Assembly (NCBI GenBank): GCA_002294285.1
Contig: DBFL01000021.1
Coordinates: 2,723 to 24,748 of the forward strand
DNA length: 22,026 bases
Direction: 5' to 3'
Origin: Candidatus Neomicrothrix sp. UBA881
GTDB lineage: Bacteria; Actinomycetota; Acidimicrobiia; Acidimicrobiales; MedAcidi-G1
Shown here: positions 1 through 7,688 of the stretch, in pieces
How the letters are laid out: every line of letters starts with the position of its first letter
Position numbering within the stretch: the stretch's first letter is position 1
Notes under the pieces: model-generated
Told to the model about the DNA's origin: nothing
The model's database searches: none
Seen by the model: only the letters and a program-made list of their open reading frames with translations
Program-made: the position numbers and the translations under genes

Positions 1-1501
1 TCCGGAAGATGATCCAAGAAATCCTGCAACTATTGCTGACAATGTCGGTGACAATGTAGGTGACGTTGCCGGTATGGGTGCGGATCTATTTGAAAGTTAC
101 GCCGGTTCTATCATTGCCCCTATCTCTTTGGTCGCTTTCGCTCTAGGACTAGGAGCAGAACACGCAACTATATCTACAAACATCTCCTTATTGATGTTTC
201 CTCTAGCTATTGCTTTTGCAGGGATGCTTACCTCGATTATCGGATCGTTTCTTGTAAGAGGTGGAGATTCAACTGATAGCAGAGCTTTAAGTCGTGCTCT
301 TCATCTTGGAACTAATGTCGCCATGTTTCTTACTGTTCTGGCAACTATTGGCATATCATTTTGGCTCTTTGGAGACAACGATGCTTTCGACAATCCTATT
401 GGATTGGCAATTTCAGTTGTAGGAGGCCTTCTTGTCGGATGGGCTTTGGGTAAAACAGCAGAGTTTTATACCTCTGACCACTTTTCGCCAGTTAAGAAAA
501 TCGCCGACCAATCCCAGACTGGGCCTGCAACTACGATACTCGGCGGAATTTCGGCCGGTATGATTTCAGTTGCTGCTTCCGTCGCACTGTTGGGAATTGG
601 AATAGCAGTCGCATATTGGGGTGGAGAAATAGCATTTGACTCTATCGGAGCCCTCGATGGAGGGATCTATGGAATCGCTGTAGCTGCAATTGGAATGCTC
701 GCGACTTTAGGTGTCGTAGTCTCGGTGGATGCCTATGGTCCCATCGCTGACAATGCAGGTGGAATAGCCGAAATGGCTGAATTGGGACCGGAAGTTCGTG
801 AAGTTACTGACGCTCTTGATTCCTTGGGCAACACGACAGCTGCAGTCGCTAAAGGTTTTGCGGTTGGGTCTGCTGCTCTTACCGCACTGGCTCTGTTTAA
901 GAGTTTTGAGTTCGCTGTCACCGAAGCCGGGGGTTCACTCTCTCTGGATATCGGACAGGTGGAAGTGTTTATCGGTCTTTTCCTGGGAGCTATGCTTCCA
1001 TTTCTATTTGCTGCTCTGACCATTGACGCAGTGGGACGTGCTGCCCAAAAAATGATCGAAGAAGTACGCAGGCAGTTCCGTGAAATACCAGGTCTTCGAG
1101 AAGGAGCTGAGGGGGTTATTCCTGACTCCGCTCGCTGTGTAGCGATTTCAACTTCAGCTTCTCTGCGTGAAATGCTCGCACCAGGTATCCTCGCCGTTCT
1201 TATTCCTTTGATTTTAGGTTTTGTAAGCATTGATTCTCTTGGTGGATTCTTAGCGGGTGCTCTAGTAGCAGGTTTCTGTCTAGCGATCTTTATGGCAAAT
1301 GCTGGCGGAGCTTGGGACAACGCCAAAAAATACATCGAGAGTGGAGAACTAGGCGGGAAAGGATCGGAGCCTCATAAAGCAGCGGTTGTCGGAGATACTG
1401 TTGGTGATCCATTTAAGGACACCTCCGGACCTTCTATGAACATTCTTATAAAAGTAATGACCATAGTTTCCTTAGTTTTTGCTTCTGCCTTTGTCAGCTA
1501 G
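1..1501 (+). CDS. hppA: Membrane-bound proton/sodium-pumping pyrophosphatase, C-terminal two thirds (5' end outside window)
   Basis: Integral membrane pyrophosphatase that couples hydrolysis of PPi to cation export across the cytoplasmic membrane. The reading frame is open from base 2, upstream of the first ATG at 74, and already encodes the substrate-binding signature [15 protein letters not shown] and [13 protein letters not shown], so the gene is cut by the window edge and the ATG at 74 is internal. 499 codons are visible, against about 700 aa for the family. Later landmarks are [22 protein letters not shown] and, near the C-terminus, [15 protein letters not shown], each bearing the conserved Asp/Lys residues of the active site. 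Alanine at the fifth position of GNTTA (codon 839-841) is the residue of K+-dependent enzymes; K+-independent ones have lysine. Whether it pumps H+ or Na+ cannot be told here. Its stop overlaps the stop of the convergent PAP2 gene in CTAG (1498-1501). Confidence 0.97.
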   Translation, partial: PEDDPRNPATIADNVGDNVGDVAGMGADLFESYAGSIIAPISLVAFALGLGAEHATISTNISLLMFPLAIAFAGMLTSIIGSFLVRGGDSTDSRALSRALHLGTNVAMFLTVLATIGISFWLFGDNDAFDNPIGLAISVVGGLLVGWALGKTAEFYTSDHFSPVKKIADQSQTGPATTILGGISAGMISVAASVALLGIGIAVAYWGGEIAFDSIGALDGGIYGIAVAAIGMLATLGVVVSVDAYGPIADNAGGIAEMAELGPEVREVTDALDSLGNTTAAVAKGFAVGSAALTALALFKSFEFAVTEAGGSLSLDIGQVEVFIGLFLGAMLPFLFAALTIDAVGRAAQKMIEEVRRQFREIPGLREGAEGVIPDSARCVAISTSASLREMLAPGILAVLIPLILGFVSIDSLGGFLAGALVAGFCLAIFMANAGGAWDNAKKYIESGELGGKGSEPHKAAVVGDTVGDPFKDTSGPSMNILIKVMTIVSLVFASAFVS

Positions 1502-2208
1502 TTTTTAAAAACTAACGCATGCAATCTAGGAGTTTTTTGGAGCATTGAAGGAACGCGGTGATAAATCCATATCACTACCATCAAAGCTGGTAATGACATC
1601 AGAATCCCTCCCGCCACGTCAGCTGGCCAGTGATGAAGTCCGCTTATCCTCGTCCAAATGTTAAGCAAGATCAAAAAGACCATGAATGATTTCACCACTC
1701 GACTAATTCGAGGTGAAGCGTGATCTCTAGACAGATATGCAAGCATTCCAAAAATCATCACAGCGTAAACAATGTGACCACTAGGATAACCACCCTCACC
1801 AAAATAGTATTTTGATTCATTGTAAATAAAGTCTTTATTAGGACCTGATCTTTCCACAACGTCAGATAGTCGTGTCAATCCAGTCATGCTTCCTGCTAAT
1901 AAAATCCCAACTGTCGCGTAACGTCCCCAACGCCAATAAACGAGTGTAGAAATTCCGATAAAAAGCAATGGGGCTCCTATATCAGTTATAGGAGCATCGA
2001 TTACATCGCCTAAAAAATCTATAAAACTCGGTGTGTTTTCATACATCCACTTGCTCATTCCTATTTCACCCCACAGAATTTCTTTTTGTGCAACCTGTAA
2101 AGAGAATAAAACTGCCGCTAATGCAGTGAATAAAGTGAGTAAATAATGACTATTTTTCTGTAAGGAGAGGTTATTTTTCATGGATTTTAATGACACTACG
2201 AACTCCAC
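1498..2208 (-). CDS. PAP2-family membrane phosphatase
   Basis: Type 2 phosphatidic acid phosphatase fold, acting on a lipid phosphate or undecaprenyl/prenyl diphosphate at the membrane. With numbering from the GTG at 2208 (236 aa), the PAP2 signature is complete in parts two and three: PSGH at 142-145 and R187-x5-H193-x3-D197. The first part is a loose match around ERSGPN (119-124), where RP is usual. Five or so hydrophobic segments are visible, near 22-40, 76-92, 97-112, 146-160 and 172-186, plus one at 201-217. The start is uncertain: GTG 2208 lies 38 bases inside the alcohol dehydrogenase gene and has a weak AAAGAG ahead of it; ATG 2181 overlaps by only 11 bases and begins directly before the first membrane segment but has no visible ribosome site. 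It is the last gene of the four-gene minus-strand run. The true substrate cannot be told from the sequence. Confidence 0.88.
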   Translation of the reverse strand: MEFVVSLKSMKNNLSLQKNSHYLLTLFTALAAVLFSLQVAQKEILWGEIGMSKWMYENTPSFIDFLGDVIDAPITDIGAPLLFIGISTLVYWRWGRYATVGILLAGSMTGLTRLSDVVERSGPNKDFIYNESKYYFGEGGYPSGHIVYAVMIFGMLAYLSRDHASPRISRVVKSFMVFLILLNIWTRISGLHHWPADVAGGILMSLPALMVVIWIYHRVPSMLQKTPRLHALVFKN

Positions 2209-3274
2209 TTGACTCTTTCAGTGCATCAAACCCTGAATTCACTTCATCAAGCGTGTATTTGTGGCTGATCATGCTTTCTAGATCTAATGATCCATTTTTC
2301 CAATACTCAACAAACGCAGGAATATCTTTTTGAGCATCGCACGAACCTAGTAGAGATCCAATTAGACGCTTTTCAGTCATCATTAAGTGTAAGGCAGATG
2401 GGAGTTTCAGTTCCTCTTCAGGAGGTGGTGCACCAACTATCACAGTAAGACCACCAGACTTATTTGCTGCTAAACCCATAGCTATCAGGTCAGAATTACC
2501 CACCGCATCAAATGAAAAATCGACACCGGCGCCATCTGTTAATTCAAAGATTTCACCCAGAAGGTCACTTGAAGTTGGGTCAATAGTATTAGTAGCACCT
2601 AACTGAGTGGCTTTAGAACGTCTATCCTCAACTGGATCTGAGACGATAATTTTTTCAGCCTGAGCGATACGCGCGCCTTGCACTATTGAAAGTCCCACTC
2701 CCCCGAGCCCCATAACTAAAACAGTTGAACCAGGGGTTACTTTTGCTGTATTCAGAACAGAACCCAACCCTGTCTGGACTCCGCAACCCAGCAAACAAAG
2801 AGTCTCCAAAGGTAGACCGTTTTCGATCCGGACAACATTTCGTTCTTCCAAAACTGTGTACTCAGCAAATCCACCCACTCCCAGTCCCTGGTAGACAGGT
2901 GAACCGTTTAAGCTAAATGGAGTCGTCCCATCTGGAAACGTTCCAAAAACAAACGACTGTCCTCTTTCGCACAAGGTGTGTCGCTTATTTTCACACATGA
3001 CGCAACTTCCACATGGACCGATGGGGCTCATAAGCACACTGTCACCCACACTTACTGAAGCGACATCTTTTCCGACTGCCTCTACAATTCCGGCTGCTTC
3101 ATGACCGAGGATCATTGGAGTCAAATCTAATGATTCCATAACACTTAAATCTGAATGACAAATCCCACAATATTCCGTTTTGATTAATATCTGACCCTCT
3201 TTAGGTCCAGATATTTCAATACCAGTCTCAATAACTAAAGGTGACCCAATCTTTGCATGTAACGCTGCTTTCAT
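2171..3274 (-). CDS. Zinc-dependent alcohol dehydrogenase (MDR family)
   Basis: NAD(P)-linked oxidation of an alcohol to an aldehyde, medium-chain dehydrogenase/reductase family, 367 aa. Catalytic zinc ligands are C36 in CGICHSD, H58 in GHEAAG and C164 in LLGCGVQTGLG. Four structural-zinc cysteines are at 88, 91, 94 and 102. The Rossmann motif GLGGVG is at 189-194, with D213 at the end of the second strand favouring NAD. The C164-GVQTG context is that of class I/III and NDMA-dependent enzymes rather than of Zn-free quinone reductases. The frame is open to 3301, but ATG 3274 gives MKAALHAK, the normal family N-terminus, and lies 4 bases after the stop of the hydroxyacyl-CoA dehydrogenase; a GGAAA inside that gene's last codons is the likely ribosome site. 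It overlaps the PAP2 gene downstream. Substrate unknown. Confidence 0.93.
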   Translation of the reverse strand: MKAALHAKIGSPLVIETGIEISGPKEGQILIKTEYCGICHSDLSVMESLDLTPMILGHEAAGIVEAVGKDVASVSVGDSVLMSPIGPCGSCVMCENKRHTLCERGQSFVFGTFPDGTTPFSLNGSPVYQGLGVGGFAEYTVLEERNVVRIENGLPLETLCLLGCGVQTGLGSVLNTAKVTPGSTVLVMGLGGVGLSIVQGARIAQAEKIIVSDPVEDRRSKATQLGATNTIDPTSSDLLGEIFELTDGAGVDFSFDAVGNSDLIAMGLAANKSGGLTVIVGAPPPEEELKLPSALHLMMTEKRLIGSLLGSCDAQKDIPAFVEYWKNGSLDLESMISHKYTLDEVNSGFDALKESSGVRSVIKIHEK

Positions 3275-3278
3275 CTTT

Positions 3279-4025
3279 TTATTTCCAACCCGAGGTCGCA
3301 CCTCTAGTCATACCAAAAGGACCTGAGGGCCATCGGAAACAATCAGTCATCAGCTGGTCTATTTCTTCGCGAGTGGCAATTCCTTGATTCACTACAGCTA
3401 ACGCTTCTTCAATCATCGCAAAATAGACACGGTTAGTTACGTAGCCCCACTTGGTGTCACTGTCCCCTATTACTACAGGATTTTTTCCAGCGGATTCAGC
3501 GAGTGAAACCACTTTGTCAACTGTTTCCTGTGAAGTAGCTGGTCCGCGAACAATTTCAGCAAGCTTCATTACTGGAGCAGGTGAGGCCCAATGCCATCCT
3601 ATGAAACGGTCGGCTCGATCAGTTGCTGCTGCCATCGCTGATATGGGAAAGCCGCTTGAATTTGAAGCAAAGATAGTTGACTCAGATGCTGTTTTATCAA
3701 ATTCTTTCCAAAACGATACTTTCAGATCAAATCGTTCAGGAATAGCTTCTATTAATACATCTGCGTTATTTAATTCGTCCCCGTCTTCAGTGAAAGTAAT
3801 CTTAGATAAGGCACTTTCAGCTTCTTCTTGAGTTAATTTTCCTTTCTCCACAGCGCTGGCAAGTCCAAAACTTCCCTTCTCAATATTCTCATTGGCAGAT
3901 TTTAAGACGGATGCGTCTATATCTAGACATACAACCTCGCACCCGGATATAGCCATAACTTGTGCAATTCCAGAACCCATTACTCCAGCTCCTGCAACAC
4001 CGATTTTTGTTATGCCTGTTTTCAT
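3279..4025 (-). CDS. 3-hydroxyacyl-CoA dehydrogenase, C-terminally short
   Basis: NAD-dependent oxidation of a 3-hydroxyacyl-CoA to the 3-oxoacyl-CoA, a beta-oxidation step. The nucleotide fold starts at once with GAGVMGSG (G12 to G17). The family's catalytic set is in place: S123/S124 in SNSSG, H145 in GWHWASP, E157 in KLAEIV and N198 in VTNR. ATG 4025 is preceded by a clear AGGAG, so the longer frame to 4052 is not used. The protein is 248 aa against about 280-290 for stand-alone family members: the all-alpha C-terminal domain starts near 185 and stops after GPFGMTRGATSGWK, without the usual end of that domain. The motif HWASPAPVMK and this ending differ from textbook FadB2/PaaH enzymes, so it may be a shorter subfamily rather than a broken gene. 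It sits 7 bases after the M23 gene and 4 before the alcohol dehydrogenase. Confidence 0.9.
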   Translation of the reverse strand: MKTGITKIGVAGAGVMGSGIAQVMAISGCEVVCLDIDASVLKSANENIEKGSFGLASAVEKGKLTQEEAESALSKITFTEDGDELNNADVLIEAIPERFDLKVSFWKEFDKTASESTIFASNSSGFPISAMAAATDRADRFIGWHWASPAPVMKLAEIVRGPATSQETVDKVVSLAESAGKNPVVIGDSDTKWGYVTNRVYFAMIEEALAVVNQGIATREEIDQLMTDCFRWPSGPFGMTRGATSGWK

Positions 4026-4032
4026 TTGTCTC

Positions 4033-5199
4033 CTAATTTTTTGGCAGAACAATCATTGGATCTTTTGGTTCGCCACCCGTCCGAACCTCGAAATGGAGAT
4101 GATTGCCAGTCGAACGTCCTGTAGTCCCACATTTTCCTATGAGGTCACCAGTTTCCACTTCCATCCCATCTGATACAAGCAACTCATTGAGGTGAGCGTA
4201 TAAGGTCAATACTGGTCCTTCGTGCTCCAATATGACAGTTTTACCGTAGTAACCTTTTGTTCCAGCAAAAATGACCTTTCCTTTTTTAGCTGCCCAAATT
4301 GGTTGATTTTTAACGCAGTCAAAATCTGTTCCGTTGTGCATTCGTCTTACGCCCAAAATAGGATGTGTTCGCATGCCGAATGGTGATGTGATTTTGCTGC
4401 TCTTGTCGATTGGTAGTATGAATCCCTGACCTGATTCTTTCGTCAAATCGGGTGCTGACTTTCGAAGTTCCTCAGCGATCAGATTGTCTATCAATATCGC
4501 CATTAGATACTGTTCACGTTTCCATTCCGCCACTTCAGCCTCGGCAGCCTTGATTCGTTCTTGAACTTCTTCTCTTGTGCTCTCACGTTCAATGATTCGG
4601 CTTTCGAGAACCAACAATGAAGCTTCAATTTCACGTTGATTTCTTTCAGCATCTTTTATCGCTCGGTCCGCTGAAATAGCTATTATTTCTTTATCTGCTT
4701 CTAAGGCTCGTAGCTGATCCACCAGGTCGCCTTGATCACCTGAGACTGCACTAAGAATTGCTGACTTCCTCACTGCGCTTGAAATGTCGTCTGATTCAAA
4801 AAAATCACTTGGGTTCATACTGGAAACATAAACGTCTACCGCTAGTTCACGTAGCCGTTTCCTAAGATCTTCAATACCTTTGACCACCTGATCCGTTTCA
4901 ACCCAACGAAGAGTGGCCTCTGCTTCTGCTGCTTCGATTGCTTGACGCGCTGCTTCGATTTTGGCCTCTTCCATGGCAACAGCATTGTCTAAGGCGTTTA
5001 ACGCATCTACAACTGCAGCATCGTCAGCTTCGGCGAGTTTTAGAACAGCAGCAGCATCTGCACGACGATTTGAAGCGTCCTGTTTTTTTTCTCTTGCATC
5101 ACGAATGGATTCAGTTTCACCAAATGCATTTCCTCCATTTATTAGAAACGGAATAGAAATGAGTGAGACTGAGAGTAAATAACGGAGTCCTTTCTTCAC
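4033..5199 (-). CDS. Secreted M23-family metallopeptidase with long coiled coil (EnvC/NlpD-like)
   Basis: Exported zinc endopeptidase, or activator of cell-wall hydrolases, acting on peptidoglycan. 388 aa: signal peptide 1-27 (MKKG, hydrophobic core, cut near NAFG/E), a Glu/Ala/Arg-rich coiled coil from about 30 to 250, then an M23 (lysostaphin) domain from about 260. The metal ligands H288 and D292 (HNGTD) and H369 (HLHFE), and the catalytic H336 (YAHL), are all present, so the domain looks active rather than a degenerate EnvC-type activator. The start is GTG 5199; there is no Shine-Dalgarno sequence, but TAAAGT lies 6 bases upstream on the minus strand, which suggests a leaderless message. 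It is the first gene of the run reading into the hydroxyacyl-CoA dehydrogenase. By architecture a role in cell separation is likely, but this is inference. Confidence 0.92.
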   Translation of the reverse strand: MKKGLRYLLSVSLISIPFLINGGNAFGETESIRDAREKKQDASNRRADAAAVLKLAEADDAAVVDALNALDNAVAMEEAKIEAARQAIEAAEAEATLRWVETDQVVKGIEDLRKRLRELAVDVYVSSMNPSDFFESDDISSAVRKSAILSAVSGDQGDLVDQLRALEADKEIIAISADRAIKDAERNQREIEASLLVLESRIIERESTREEVQERIKAAEAEVAEWKREQYLMAILIDNLIAEELRKSAPDLTKESGQGFILPIDKSSKITSPFGMRTHPILGVRRMHNGTDFDCVKNQPIWAAKKGKVIFAGTKGYYGKTVILEHEGPVLTLYAHLNELLVSDGMEVETGDLIGKCGTTGRSTGNHLHFEVRTGGEPKDPMIVLPKN

Positions 5200-5205
5200 T
5201 CTCGC

Positions 5206-5211
5206 ACTTTA
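5206..5211 (-). promoter_or_regulatory. Possible -10 box for a leaderless M23 transcript
   Basis: Minus-strand TAAAGT fits the TANNNT -10 pattern and ends 6 bases before the GTG start at 5199, so transcription would begin at or next to the start codon. No Shine-Dalgarno sequence is visible, which agrees with a leaderless message, common in actinobacteria. No good -35 hexamer is seen at 16-18 bases. Confidence 0.3.
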
Positions 5212-5282
5212 GCCTGAAGACAGGGCTCTATACAGTCAGAAGCCTTGTATCCACGTCGACTTATTTAAAAACCGCAATTACT

Positions 5283-7688
5283 ATGCTTTATGTGGAAAAT
5301 GCTGTAAAAAATACTTTCTCTCCTCTAAGTAATCTGAGAGTGCTCGATTTAACAGATGAGAAGGGCGAGTTGTGTGGAAGAATACTGGGTGATTTCGGAG
5401 CTGATGTTTTAAAAATTGAACCTTCAGGAGGTTCCATTTCACGCTCTTTGGGTCCCTTTGCTCCTGATGGAACTTCTCTTTATTTTGCTTACCGTAATTT
5501 CAATAAACGGTCTTGTGTATTGGATCTTAATGAAGAATCGGGAGTAGAAGATCTTCTTTCGTTGGCTCGCGAAAGTGATGTACTTATTGAAAGTTTTTTG
5601 CCTGGAACTCTTTCTGAGCTTGGAATCTCACCTGAACGTCTATTACAGGAGAACAGTTCTCTAGTGATTGTCTCTCTGACTGACTTCGGTCAGACTGGTC
5701 CTGACTCCGGATATGCCGCTACAGATGACGTTGTTTTTGCCCGCTCTGGATGGTTGTCGGTTTCTGGAGTAATTGAGAAGCCGCCATTGCTAGCTCCAGG
5801 TTCAGTTGCCTATGACACACTGGGTGTGGTCGGTGCATATTCTGCACTTCTTGGGCTTCTGCACCGTGATCGCATTGGTAAAGGTCAACACATCGACGTA
5901 TCTGCCGTCGAGGCGCTTGCTCAGATGAATACGTGGGGAATTCCAAATGCGTCCGCTAGTGAGATTTCCGGTGCACCTGCTTCGCTCATACGTGCTGGTG
6001 ATAGCCCTCTTTATCCTCATATACCATGCAAAGACGGTTTCGTTAGACAAGTTATTTTGGCTCCAAGACAATGGAAAGCTTTATGGGAATGGATGGGATC
6101 GCCAGAGAGTTTTGCTGATGAATATTGGGAGAGTACGATTAACCGCTACCTCAACCTAGATGTCATTAATCCGCTTTTCTGGGAGCATTGGAAAAACAAA
6201 GAGATGGTGCAGGGGTGTGTCGAGGCTCAAAACCGTGGAGTTATAGCGACTCCGATGCTCAAACCAAGCGATGTTCTAGTTAACCCTCACTATAAGTCAA
6301 GAGGTACATTTCAGACTTTGGAAATTTCGAAAGGGCTTACTGGTCCTTTGATGTGCGGCTTTGCCGAGGTCGATGGAAGGCGTGTTGGTTACCGATTTCC
6401 ATCGCCGGAGATAGGAGAAGATTCAGCACATTTTGCAAACGATTCCTTTCCGGCTCCGATTACTCCACCAGCAGAAGCTTCTTTACCACTAGAGGGTTTG
6501 AGAGTTGTCGACTTCGGTCATGGCGGAGTTGGGGTCGAATGTGGTCGAATGCTCGCCGAGTACGGTGCTGATGTCATAAAAGTTGAAAGTTGGCAATACC
6601 CCGATTTTATTCGAATTGTGCTCGGCGGAACCATGACAGCTTCATTTGCTTCTTCGAATCGTACAAAACGGGCTTTTGGGGCGAATTTAAAAAATGAAGA
6701 AGCTCGAGATGTAGTACTTGAATTGATTAAGACAGCGGACGTGATAATTGAAAATAATTCAACTGGAACTATGGACGCATTGGGCCTCGGGTATGAGCGC
6801 TTGTCTGAAATAAATCCTGACGCGATTATGGTGAGTAGCCAGTTAATGGGCAGTAGAGGCGAATTTGCTGACTGGAATGGTTATGGCCCAACGATTCAAA
6901 CTGTAAGCGGCTTGTCCTGGCTATGGTCTTTTAAAGAGGGCGAGCCGCCGCCTGGTACAACTGCTATTCATCCGGACCACCTTGCTGGTCGACTTTGTGC
7001 GGTTTTTGCTTTAGCAGCTCTCGTCGATAAGAATCGTGGAGGGTCCGGTAGGCATATAGAAGTAGCTCAAGTTGAGGTTCTTATCGCGACTCTTGGTGAT
7101 CTGTTCTTTAAAGAAGCTATTCAACCTAATTCTGTCAAACCACAAGGAAATGATTCTGAACGTGGCGCTCCATGGGGTCCGTTTCCTTGTGAAGGGGATG
7201 AATCGTGGTGTGTTATCTGCATAAGGGATGATAAAGAGTGGGTGGAGTTAGCAAACCTTATGGGAATTTCTGAAGGATTGATTGAAGAAAATGCACTAGG
7301 TGCTGACAGGAAAAACAACAGAGAGTCGCTCAACCTTATTGTCTCCAATTGGACTAGTTCATTGCCTTCAGAAAAGGTTGAGCAGTTGTGTCAGGAGGTC
7401 GGCATCCCAGCTGGGCGTGTTTTAAATGCCGCTGAGCAGTTAGATGATAAACATTTACTTGAGCGTGGATTTCTACCGAAGGTTGAACAGTTGGGAGAAG
7501 TTGGTGAAATCGTTTTAGACGGGGCTTGTATACAGGGGTCAGAAATGTCTGCTCCTGTTATAACCCGCGCTCCCCTTATAGGTGAACACACTAAAGAAAT
7601 TTGTTTAAATGAATTGAAAATGGATCCTACGAAATTTGAATCACTTCTAAGTAGTGGTGCGCTCGAGGAAATCAAACCAGAGGCTTGA
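5283..7688 (+). CDS. Two-domain CaiB/BaiF (family III) CoA-transferase
   Basis: Moves CoA between organic acids through an aspartyl-CoA thioester intermediate, in the cytoplasm. 801 aa, about twice the usual 400, because two complete family III domains are joined. The first runs from about 15 to 385 (begins LSNLRVLDL, FGADVLKIEP) and the second from about 403 to 790 (begins LEGLRVVDF, YGADVIKVES). Each half keeps the aspartate expected as nucleophile: D178 in VAYDTLG and D565 in IHPDHLAG. Each is followed by the Gly-rich strand of the family (GKGQHIDVSAVEA and GSGRHIEVAQVEV). ATG 5283 is chosen because homology begins there; the frame stays open to 5163, but that stretch overlaps the divergent M23 gene and looks noncoding. 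No clear ribosome site. Its stop TGA directly abuts the sulfatase stop with no base between. Substrates are unknown. Confidence 0.93.
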   Translation: MLYVENAVKNTFSPLSNLRVLDLTDEKGELCGRILGDFGADVLKIEPSGGSISRSLGPFAPDGTSLYFAYRNFNKRSCVLDLNEESGVEDLLSLARESDVLIESFLPGTLSELGISPERLLQENSSLVIVSLTDFGQTGPDSGYAATDDVVFARSGWLSVSGVIEKPPLLAPGSVAYDTLGVVGAYSALLGLLHRDRIGKGQHIDVSAVEALAQMNTWGIPNASASEISGAPASLIRAGDSPLYPHIPCKDGFVRQVILAPRQWKALWEWMGSPESFADEYWESTINRYLNLDVINPLFWEHWKNKEMVQGCVEAQNRGVIATPMLKPSDVLVNPHYKSRGTFQTLEISKGLTGPLMCGFAEVDGRRVGYRFPSPEIGEDSAHFANDSFPAPITPPAEASLPLEGLRVVDFGHGGVGVECGRMLAEYGADVIKVESWQYPDFIRIVLGGTMTASFASSNRTKRAFGANLKNEEARDVVLELIKTADVIIENNSTGTMDALGLGYERLSEINPDAIMVSSQLMGSRGEFADWNGYGPTIQTVSGLSWLWSFKEGEPPPGTTAIHPDHLAGRLCAVFALAALVDKNRGGSGRHIEVAQVEVLIATLGDLFFKEAIQPNSVKPQGNDSERGAPWGPFPCEGDESWCVICIRDDKEWVELANLMGISEGLIEENALGADRKNNRESLNLIVSNWTSSLPSEKVEQLCQEVGIPAGRVLNAAEQLDDKHLLERGFLPKVEQLGEVGEIVLDGACIQGSEMSAPVITRAPLIGEHTKEICLNELKMDPTKFESLLSSGALEEIKPEA

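Noticed and set aside
733..1335. 200-codon open frame on the minus strand inside the pyrophosphatase gene
   Set aside because: Antisense shadow of a highly conserved gene; the translation is basic and rich in Arg/Ser/Pro with no recognisable domain and no ribosome site.
1499..1514. Perfect 16-base palindrome TAGTTTTTAAAAACTA at the pyrophosphatase/PAP2 junction
   Set aside because: It is all A/T apart from one G and one C, has no loop and lies in the coding end of the PAP2 gene. It is too weak to call a terminator, and short AT palindromes occur by chance in this base composition.
3275..3340. Possible frameshift explaining the short hydroxyacyl-CoA dehydrogenase
   Set aside because: The neighbouring frame upstream of the alcohol dehydrogenase ATG gives only MRPRVGNKK-type sequence and no C-terminal dehydrogenase motif; the next gene begins 4 bases later with its normal N-terminus.
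5163..5282. N-terminal extension of the CoA-transferase frame
   Set aside because: The 40 extra codons overlap the divergent M23 gene and match no family sequence; ATG 5283 fits the domain start.
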